A stretch of DNA of 64,000 nucleotides from Leuctra nigra (Eukaryota > Arthropoda > Insecta > Plecoptera > Leuctridae). The notes below the pieces were generated by a model. That model had not been told where the DNA came from and did no database searches. It saw only the letters and a list, made by a program, of their open reading frames with translations. The first letter of the stretch is position 1. Each line of letters starts with the position of its first letter. The DNA lies in NCBI GenBank assembly GCA_934045905.1, contig OW203770.1, positions 1,178,001 to 1,242,000 of the forward strand, in the 5' to 3' direction. Below, piece after piece: positions 56,253 through 64,000 of this stretch. The translations under genes and the position numbers were made by a program.

Positions 56253-56867
56253 CGTAGAGAACATCTATCTTCACACTATTAAATTTAAGGTGAGATCAGA
56301 TGGGCTTGAGACGTGAAACAGGCTCCAATGCTAAATATGGCCAGGTCTATAGAGTGGATTGGCTGCGGCTACCAGCCGTTCGCAGCGCTCTCTAAGCACC
56401 ATGGTTGGTGTTAGAAAATCGAACTAACCTGAATTTTAGCGGGTTAATTCAAAATCAAATGTATAAATTAGAACTTAAACAACTTGGATAACGATCAGAT
56501 GAAATTAAAAGGGTTGATATCAGTGTAAAAATGTGTTTAGTTTATTGATTGTAATAATTAACATGTAATACAAGCATTTTCACTTACTTATTATTCACCA
56601 AACAGCAAATAACCTAAAAGATGGCATTTGACAGCTCGCGCCATTGACTATCACTCAAGAAATAAAATGATTGCCTAGATTAGTTCCGGGATCGCCACCA
56701 GCGAACTTAGCGCAGCGATCGGCTAGGGTGCAGACTGACCAAGGGTCGATTTTATAGCATTTTTTTCTGCGTATTCCACCCGTAGTCCGTATTCATGGGA
56801 GCCAATGGTAGATCATTGAAGTGTTCACACCGTAAGCTTAATAGTGTGAAGATAGCTGTTCTCTACG
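56253..56867. mobile_element. Element with CGTAGAGAACA ends
   Basis: Left CGTAGAGAACATCTATCTTC, then ACACTATTAA; right TTAATAGTGTGAAGATAGCT, then GTTCTCTACG: about 30 bp of imperfect inverted repeat. About 615 bp, non-coding. Flanks both read CATCCAAC (56246-56252 region and 56873-56880), a possible target duplication. Confidence 0.65.
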
Positions 56868-58846
56868 CGGTGCATCCAACAACCAACAAGATGGCCGATG
56901 TTAACAAATGAAGAGCTGTCAAATGTGTTAATTTCACTCCAAATGTCACTAAAAAGCTTGTTATAAGCAAAAATAACATAATAAAAGTGCAGTTATAATG
57001 ATGAAGTCAGTGCAAATGTGATAGAAACGTACCGTTGCTGTAAATAAAGCAAGTAGATCAGCTGTAAAACCCGAGTTGACATCTTTTGAGGTTACGTCAG
57101 GAATCATAACAATAATATTGACAATGTTCTAATGACAAACAAGTGAGATATACATTGATAATCCTATGCACCTACAAAGCTTCATGCTTAAAAATAATTT
57201 CCATCGACGCAAGTGCCCAGAGTCTACTGGATTCTGTCGTAAGATTATTATCACACGGTTTTGCATTGTTGAGGCCTGACATCGGCAAATATCTACTTGT
57301 GGACGCAACTTCTTTTCAGTTTGAGACATCTAGTGGTCATAAAGGTAAACAGGATTGGCGACGCAAAGGCAACGAGATGGATTTGTTTCTCATTTCTTTC
57401 GTTTGCGTTGTCAGTCCATGGCCGAATTGTGAATATCACTCAAGAATATTAAAGTTAATTTATTCCCTCTCATTAACGTTTGTTGATGAACCTTATTTCC
57501 AGCTAATGAGCAAAATATGTTCCCAGAGACTTTAATTTTAATAACTGCAAAAGAAAATCTCTTGATGCCAACATTCCATCCGAGGCATGGACTTGAAAGA
57601 ATGTACTACCTAATGAGAGGAGACCGTATTCAAATTAAACAGATTATTTGCACAGATATTTACTGTTTTGTTATGTGCAAGGTTGGTTAATATCTCATTG
57701 ACAAATGAAGCGAGCGTCTCCTCTTGATCAATGTTCAGTTCCCTTTGTATTTCCGTAAGTGACAGTCCGATGCAATCACACAGTGCTTCTGATCAAACTG
57801 AAATTTTGCACATACATTTTATAAAGACTGTTTGGATAGTGTAAAGTTGAAAAAAAATCTACTTTTTGGTTGAAAATTTAAATTATTCAGATCAAGTTGA
57901 AACTTTACAATGCCATCAAGATCAATATTACCCTAGCATAATTAAGTAAACGCTGATATTTTCTTCACTGCGTAATCAAATTCTTCATGGCTTCCTGCAG
58001 TTCGAAATTTTCGAAAAAAAGTAAGTTAGGTACTATTTAATTTTTAATGAAAAATTGGTTCCTTTTTAATATCTCTCTAAATACCAAACAGATTCAAATG
58101 AAACCTTGAGCACATTACTTAACAAATTTTAGCCAATGTAGAAGATTAGCCACCAATACCTTGAGCTTAGTGTGGCAATTTTATTTGCATTCACATATTT
58201 TTTTGTTTTTGAAGATTTGATACTAGAGAAAGTTGAGTTTTGTAACAATATCTGCAGAGGTAAATATTCAGTGAGGTGAGACCAAATTGTGGTAATTCTC
58301 TAAAAATTTATTTAGTAACAAAGGCTCAACAAAATCGTAAAATTTACAAACTTGTTGCAGCTATTTCGGTATAAAATATTCTTGGGCCAATGATGTGAAC
58401 TTTAACCGCCCTCGACTGCTATCTTCACACCACTTATTACATAACGTAGGGTACTTATCACGGCAAATAAATAACAGTTAATCAACATTATGAAGCAGTA
58501 GCAATTGTATTTATTTGTTTACTTGGCATCTTTAACAATGGCAAGATTGTTTACAGCATTATGTAGGCAAATAGATGTCTCCTATTAATAATATTTAAGA
58601 CACCGACCTACAGAAATATAATACAAATAGATGTCAACATTTTTGAATAATACAGTGTCGAAGACATACCTAGTTTGAATTATACTGAATTGATAACTTC
58701 CTTTCTTTTGCAACTGAGGGGTTGGTAAAACAGTGATGAACATTTCTATTTTGTTTCATAATGTTATACACCTGCAGACACAATAAATGGACGTAATGAT
58801 AACATTTCCTTCTTTGGTTGTGCTTGGATTATTGACATTGGCTCTG
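56868..58846. other. Intergenic, no gene recognised
   Basis: AT-rich. The 130-codon frame at 57143-57535 has no recognised domain. The piece at 57200-57270 resembles 3790-3850. Nothing else supported. Confidence 0.4.
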
Positions 58847-59540
58847 TTAACGTGGCGCACGCAATCACTCGATATACATAGCACATTTTTATCTATTTTC
58901 GAAATTACCGTTAAAAAACTTTTTATAACAGTTCAACTATATTGAAGTATAAAAGACTAATTTAATATCCTGTAGTTTGCAACTCCATGGAAGGTGTAGG
59001 AAAATCATTTTGAATTTAGTGTAGGTACACTTGGCCAAACAAAACTTGAACGTTCAATAAATCTGATAGGCTGATAAATGTAAGATCGCACCATCAGAAG
59101 TCAGTCTAAGCGATCTCATTGTCTCACTCTAGTAGGTGACCACACATTTCAATGATAATAACAAGCTTTGATTGGCATGACCAGCAGTCATTCAAATTGG
59201 GTCAACGATAAATTTTTGTTTTGCCGAGTGTACCTACATAAAACTTAAAAAATAGCACACATTGGTATTGTTTTAATTTTTTTTCCTGATAGTACCTATG
59301 TCCGTATGTCTACCAGATATTTTTTTTAAAAATCTAACTCTTCAAAAAATGAGAACTTAATTTTAGTTAAAAAATTACATGATTTTACTTGGCTGCCATA
59401 GGATAACATGGGGGAGAAAACTCAAATGGTCTCAAAAACTAGACACGAGAAGTGTTTAATTTTTTCAAGGATTGTGTCAATAACTACACACAAATGTATG
59501 AAGATCTGAGACTATGCCTCGAGTGATCGCGCCACCTTAT
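58847..59540 (-). mobile_element. TTAA-ended family L, copy 3, at the 3' side of Pgpep1
   Basis: Ends TTAACGTGGCGCACGCAATC and GAGTGATCGCGCCACCTTAT; the interior matches 39842-40370 in reverse. It starts 35 bp after the Pgpep1 stop codon (minus strand), so it probably forms much of that gene's 3' UTR and may supply its poly-A signal (ATTAAA, complement at about 58957). Confidence 0.75.
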
Positions 59541-59574
59541 AAATCTCAACTGTTCTAAACGGCTTAAACCCCGA

Positions 59575-62500
59575 CTACCTCCTTCTGATCTGCGCGAGCG
59601 CCTCGCCCAGCACTCTCGCCACGCCCCTTGCCATCTGGTCCACGCTCAGCCCCTTGCCCAGCGCGGGAACGTGCACGAACACGGCGCGCGACGCGTCGAT
59701 GTTCAACGACGTGAAGAATGCGAACTCGCACAGGTATAGTCCGGCGAACGAGGACGTCTGACTCGTAACGCCGAGCTCCGAGGAGTTGACAACGCGGCAG
59801 AAGGATTTCACGTCCAACTGGCAACGCAGCGTTCCGTCCGAATCACAGCAACCTGGCAACGTTCACATGACACTAGGTTTAGGAGGGACTAGCAATATAA
59901 ACACGGTCTGTTTGAAATTTCCATAAATTTGCGAATAAATGCGATATCATAGAAGACCGTTTCACCATGGCAACACAATTTTACATCAAAAGTTGCATTT
60001 TTATAAGAAAAAACTTTTAAAGCAGTAAAACCTTCATAGCTCAGTAAAACATCCAGGAATGTGTAAATTTAAAATGATTAGGTATTATTTTAAAATATTG
60101 GAATTAATACAAGATATAGGACTCAGGGCTGCCGTTTTTACGGATATTATCCGTTTTTACGGATTTATGAGTACAAAAACGGACACACGATTTGTTGACT
60201 CTTTAAGGTGCTGCAAGCGCGAGCGATTTTTCTGCTTTTTGTAGACACTTTTTGCGATACAATTGGAGACGAAACGGGTAGACCAAATTATTTGAAATTT
60301 TAATCGGGATTAGATAAAAGACAAACTTAGGGTTATCCCTTGGTACATTTTTAATTTTTTGTTTCGTTAATTAGTAATAATTAGTGGATTTTTGGTTAAA
60401 AATTAGCTATTTTCTCGTCTCCCTGGGCGCCGTATTAAATTAAATTTCAAAAATGTGCCAAGGGATAACCCTAAGGTTGTCTTTCATCTAATCATGATTA
60501 AAATTTGAGATCAATTGGTTAACGGGTTTGGTCTCCAATCGTATCGCAAATTGCATCGTTTTGCGCGGTTTTGTTGAATAACCAGCGCCTAATTAACGAT
60601 CCAATAAGCAAAAATTAAAAAGTGCTACTAATAAACAATCAGACTGATCATGTGAACATCCTGTAAAAGTTACACTCACTTATGACACAATTTTTCTCTC
60701 TCAATTTTCTAAAACGGCCGAGCGCTAGTATCACCTTAACGGATACTTGTGATTCATAGTTGAACCACATTTTCTCTGTTGAATGAGATAATATTTCAAA
60801 TTTATTACGAAAATGTATAGTTTGACCAGATATTTTCGTTTCCTGTCCAACAATTTTCAGTGCAGAGATTGTTTCAAAACACCCTTTTGTGTAAGTAGGC
60901 TAGCTATACTACAAATAAATGGTTGCGAGTGAATGGTTGAGGGAGGAAGGGGGGTGGGGATACTGGTCGACCTTGAGCAATGTCTTGAGTGTCTAGGGGC
61001 GCGCGCTGCCTGAGGCATCCACTTGTTAGTTGTTTGCAGCTGGTCGTGGGTTAATGACCTGATTAGTGATTGCATCCCTTATTCTTGCGTGTGCTTATAG
61101 TTTTGAAATTTATTATGCTCATTATGAATAATGTGTTGGAAACGGGAGAAAGATATTTATGATTCTGAATTCAAAATTACCATTCCATCCACAGCTGACA
61201 GTCCAGAACCCAACCCCCCTTCTCTCATGTCCCATGTTGCGTGAGGAATTCAATAGCTTATCTGTCAAGTGGCCCAGTTAGTGCTTGAAATATGGGAGTT
61301 TTACATCATTTTAAAGGTTTTTAATGGGCATACGGATTTTTACGGATTTTTCATGCTTTTTAAAAGGATATTAATTTGTATGTGGCGGCAGCCCTGATAT
61401 AGGTAGTAGTATTTCAAAGAAATCTAAGGGTGGGAAAGCAGCTTAAAACACTTTTGAAAATATTACCATGCACATTTTTCTGTAGATAGAACTGCATGAC
61501 TGAAAGAACAACAGTCTGTAACTTTGAAGTGATGTAGGTAAATAGTAGGTAACTTGAAAAATAGTTTATGTTTCCACTTTTTTATGCCATTTATAATGCA
61601 AAACAATCTATAATTTAATGTTGATTAGAACAATTTCTTATGAAGAGTGAAATTCAAAGATCCCTATCTATGTAAATTCCATAAAGACACTAAAGAAGCG
61701 AAAATGTTTGATGAGACTAAAAACTATGATTACAAATGTAAAGAATATATAATTGCACTGTTCCATAACTAGGCTAATGGCGACGGATGATTGGGAGATG
61801 ATGAAGATGACTATAGGGAAAGAGGTGGTGGTGGCCTTTTGGTAAATCTCCCTCCCAACATTTGCCTCGTGACTGAGGGACAACAATGAGTTCAGTCGAC
61901 ATCGTTAGCCCCGGGAATCTGACCTCTGGGGTTGAAATATACTTGCATTGATTCGGCGGAGTCCGGTCTGTGACGTCCGGCTTCTCGTAACCGGTTGCTC
62001 GAGCACAGGATTCCACCGTTAAACCGGATGCGATGCTAGACACTCCGAGATGGACCACGAGAACCGGTTTATGTTCCTGCCACAGCTCCGGTATCTGTCA
62101 AACAGCCGGAGATTTCAAACAAGTAGCAAGGCTTGAACATTTACCTACTTGCTACAATGAAAGAGAAGTTTTACATTAGCAGGAATTTCAAAATGCTGAC
62201 ACCTTCCCAGAGATTAAAATCTAGATAAGTAGTCTAAAGATTAACTAACTTTCACTTTCTCTACAACTCTGATAAGGTCGATTTACACACAGGGCAGTTC
62301 CAAACTTCGAAATTCAAATTTAATTCCATTTAAATCAATTGTTGTTTTCTTAGTTCACACGGGAGTTTTGTAACGGTGATTTGGAACATTGGCGAACTTG
62401 GGAAGTTTGGAGTGGCCATGTGAATCGACCTTTACTTCAACAGGTAGTCCTGTGTTGCACAACTGTAAAAAACTTACCCTTTTAGAAACTGCTTCATATT

Positions 62501-62657
62501 CCACGGGAATCTCTTCAATGACTAGTTTTACGTTATGTTCCGATTCTATATCCAGCGAAGGCAAGAGTTTGGCAACTTCCCAGCTAGCATTCACTGTGTG
62601 CTCTCCGAATGGACCAAACCCAGTCACAACCACTATTTGCTTTTCCTCAGTGGTCAT
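59575..62657 (-). CDS. Pgpep1: Pyroglutamyl-peptidase I
   Basis: Cytosolic cysteine peptidase (family C15) that removes N-terminal pyroglutamate from peptides. Exons on the minus strand: 62657-62478 (60 codons, starts MTTEEKQIVVVTGFGPFGEH), 62094-61947 and 59852-59575. Together they give 201 aa; the human enzyme is 209. The N-terminal GFGPFGxHxxNxSWE block is the family signature. Exon 2 carries LVVHLGVSS. Exon 3 carries YLCEFAFFTSL with the catalytic Cys and RAVFVHVPALGKG with the catalytic His. The frame only works if intron 2 uses a GC donor (AAT|GCAAGT), which gives NQCCCDSDG at the join, matching the family's QCC motif. Intron 2 (2.1 kb) carries three nested transposons. The gene is head-to-head with PSMD1 and likely housekeeping. 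Confidence 0.93.
60124..61396. mobile_element. CAGGGCTGCCG-ended element nested in K
   Basis: Ends CAGGGCTGCCGTTTTTACGG and GGCGGCAGCCCTG; ACGGATTTTTACGGATTTTT tracts lie inside the ends. ATATAGG occurs on both flanks (60114-60120 and 61397-61403), consistent with a 7-8 bp duplication. hAT-like by ends. Interrupted by MITE A copy 5. Confidence 0.75.
60203..60739. mobile_element. MITE family A, copy 5, complete, TTAA-flanked
   Basis: TTAAGGTGCTGCAAGCGCG at the left and GAGCGCTAGTATCACCTTAA at the right, TTAA at both borders. It contains the full inverted pair AACTTAGGGTTATCCCTTGG / CCAAGGGATAACCCTAAG. Best reference for the family (537 bp). Confidence 0.85.
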
Positions 62658-63379
62658 TGTTGATTTTCGAACAAAAGATGACGTTTAAAATATGCCGCTT
62701 TGCCACTCGCAGTAGGCCTTGGTTCGAATCCCTCTCGCACTTTATTTCACGGAATTAGTCGAAACCGCTCGAAACACTGCAGTTGTTGTTCACTTTGGTC
62801 TGTTAACTGCGTTAACTGGTGACGAATGTAGATTTTTTTAGTTAAGCCCTACATTCACGATAAGAGATAAGAGATTTGGGTGATTATTAATAAAAATAAC
62901 GTCACGCACAGCTGTCACGCTGTCAATGAACTTCTCATTGGCAGCCATCTTGCTTTTCTGCTGAAAAGACGAAAAGCGGCTTCTAAATTTGACACGGTAA
63001 AAAATATTCTATTTGTCTTTTTAACTGATAAATATGTATTAAGTTGGTAAAAACATATTATATTGGACTTTAGCGTTATTTTAGAGTATGTTCTGGAGAT
63101 TTTTAGCCTATTTCAGAGCTAAAATTTTTGGATGTGACATTTCGAAAACGCCAGTCATTACTGTTGAGGTTAGATTGAACTTAGGAAACAATGATTCTGT
63201 TTTATCCATAGTGCTTTATTGCGAAAATCTCGTAGTAATTGGAAGTTGTACCTTCTACTAACAGTAAATTAACGTTTATGATGAAATATCTGCAATGTTT
63301 CTTTGTTCCTTTGTATGCTTTGACACCCTAGCCGATGTAATTTTGACCATTTTGCTTTCAGTTGTTCAACTCTTGAATC
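62658..63379. promoter_or_regulatory. Divergent promoter region, Pgpep1 / PSMD1
   Basis: About 720 bp between two start codons on opposite strands. A CCAAT-type ATTGG (62937) is followed by CAGCCATCTTG (62942), a YY1-like motif (complement AAGATGGCTG) common at TATA-less housekeeping promoters. For PSMD1, a noncoding exon probably starts near 62950 and ends at CACG|GTAAAA (62996). The intron runs to TTTCAG (63361), 18 bp before the ATG. No TATA box seen. A lone B-box-like GGTTCGAATCC near 62713 has no A box. Confidence 0.5.
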
Positions 63380-63589
63380 ATGACGGAGGTTTGTATCACC
63401 TCTGCGGCTGGGATAATCTCTCTGCTTGATGAACCGATGCCAGAGTTGAAAGTGTTTGCGTTGAGGAAACTGGATCTGATCGTCGACCAGTTCTGGCCGG
63501 AGATATCCGAGGCGATCGAGAAGATCGAGATCTTGCACGAGGATCAGACTTTCGATCAGCGCGAACTGGCGGCTCTCGTCGCTAGCAAG
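63380..63589 (+). CDS. PSMD1: 26S proteasome non-ATPase regulatory subunit 1 (PSMD1/Rpn2), first coding exon
   Basis: Scaffold of the 19S proteasome base that holds the ubiquitin receptor Rpn13. 70 codons, ending in phase 0 at AGCAAG before GTCAGT. The protein reads [19 protein letters not shown]..., continuing [37 protein letters not shown] and ELAALVASK. These are the conserved N-terminal helices of Rpn2 (human starts at [13 protein letters not shown]). The family is near 950 aa, so the rest lies beyond the right edge. No second exon is seen up to 64000, so intron 1 is longer than 410 bp. An acceptor at 63360-63361 indicates a spliced 5' UTR. Confidence 0.95.
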
Positions 63590-64000
63590 GTCAGTGTAGC
63601 AACCACTTGGCACACTCCACTCTGTACATTTATTTTACCTACTACACAGGTTAAATCATGTTCAGACGGAATTAGGCTGACTATCGGAATAACCTGATAG
63701 GAGTTGGCTGTTGGAAAGTGATGTTTATTTTGTAGAGCTGTTTGTAACAACATTGCTTCTCATGCAGCATGATGTTATTTTAAGAAGTGGCTGATTTGTC
63801 AGTTGCACCTTTCCAAAGATTAGGAATATTGCTGTAAATATTTAAGGAAGTGGCCCAGACCTTACCGAGGCAATTTAATCAAATCCTTCAGACCTAGTTA
63901 AATTTTTTTATTTTCTTTTGAAAATAAAGTTTCAATTCTTGCTGAAACTAGAATACATGTAGGCTTTGGATGCTATTTTCATACTATTCTCATCCCCCAT
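63590..64000 (+). other. PSMD1 intron 1 (incomplete)
   Basis: Starts GTCAGTGTAG; AT-rich, no element or exon recognised to the window end. Confidence 0.6.

Larger units (their letters stand above)
59879..61668. mobile_element. MITE family K, copy 2, interrupted, in Pgpep1 intron 2
   Basis: Left end TTTAGGAGGGACT, right end AAAGATCCCTATC. The interior aligns with 11971-12460 on both sides of the insertion 60124-61396, for example AAAACCTTCATAGCTC before it and GGTGGGAAAGCAGC after it. Confidence 0.8.

Noticed and set aside
55925..56274. Minus-strand frames that look vaguely like a transposon-encoded protein
   Set aside because: Two overlapping frames, no catalytic motif, and no repeat copy in the window to support it.
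57143..57535. 130-aa open frame on the plus strand
   Set aside because: No domain, no homologous copy in the window, and no splice or promoter evidence; length is possible by chance.
62700..62745. GGTTCGAATCC as a possible tRNA gene upstream of Pgpep1
   Set aside because: B box alone; no A box, D arm or acceptor stem at the right distance.

Overview
The window is eukaryotic and looks like an insect genome. Genes are split by GT-AG introns, intergenic DNA is AT-rich, and two gustatory-receptor (7tm_7) first exons are present, a family that expands in arthropods. Three conserved single-copy genes frame it: crooked neck (crn) on the minus strand at the left edge, and a head-to-head pair at the right edge, pyroglutamyl-peptidase I (minus) and the proteasome base subunit PSMD1/Rpn2 (plus). 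The transposon types would suit a hemipteran such as a planthopper, but that is a guess and the species cannot be fixed from the sequence.

Layout. 122-3509: five 5' exons of crn; the gene runs off the left edge. 3.7-17.5 kb: no host gene, only layered MITEs, foldback elements and relics. 17553-52232: gustatory receptor locus. A first long exon with its own 23-codon exon (17553-18695, 21537-21605) is followed by about 21 kb of transposons, including a 5'-truncated L1/Tx1-like retrotransposon. A second, complete four-exon receptor follows (42556-43557, 47991-48059, 48577-48666, 52149-52232; 414 aa). All junctions between these exons are phase 0, so the two 5' parts could share the last two exons by alternative splicing; otherwise the upstream copy has lost its 3' end. 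53-59.5 kb: repeats only. 59575-62657: pyroglutamyl-peptidase I in three exons, 201 aa, with a probable GC-AG intron. 63380-63589: first coding exon of PSMD1, which continues past the right edge.

Most of the sequence is non-autonomous DNA transposons. Several have exact or near-exact 8-bp target duplications and CAG- or TAG-type ends (hAT-like). Others are foldback families ending at TTAA. A pair of insertions has a Helitron-like hairpin plus CTAG end. Many are nested two or three deep, and in three places two unrelated families meet at one shared TTAA. Letters A-Z used for repeat families are labels for this window only. The genes near each other have no evident shared pathway; the only functional link is the probable divergent promoter between pyroglutamyl-peptidase I and PSMD1.
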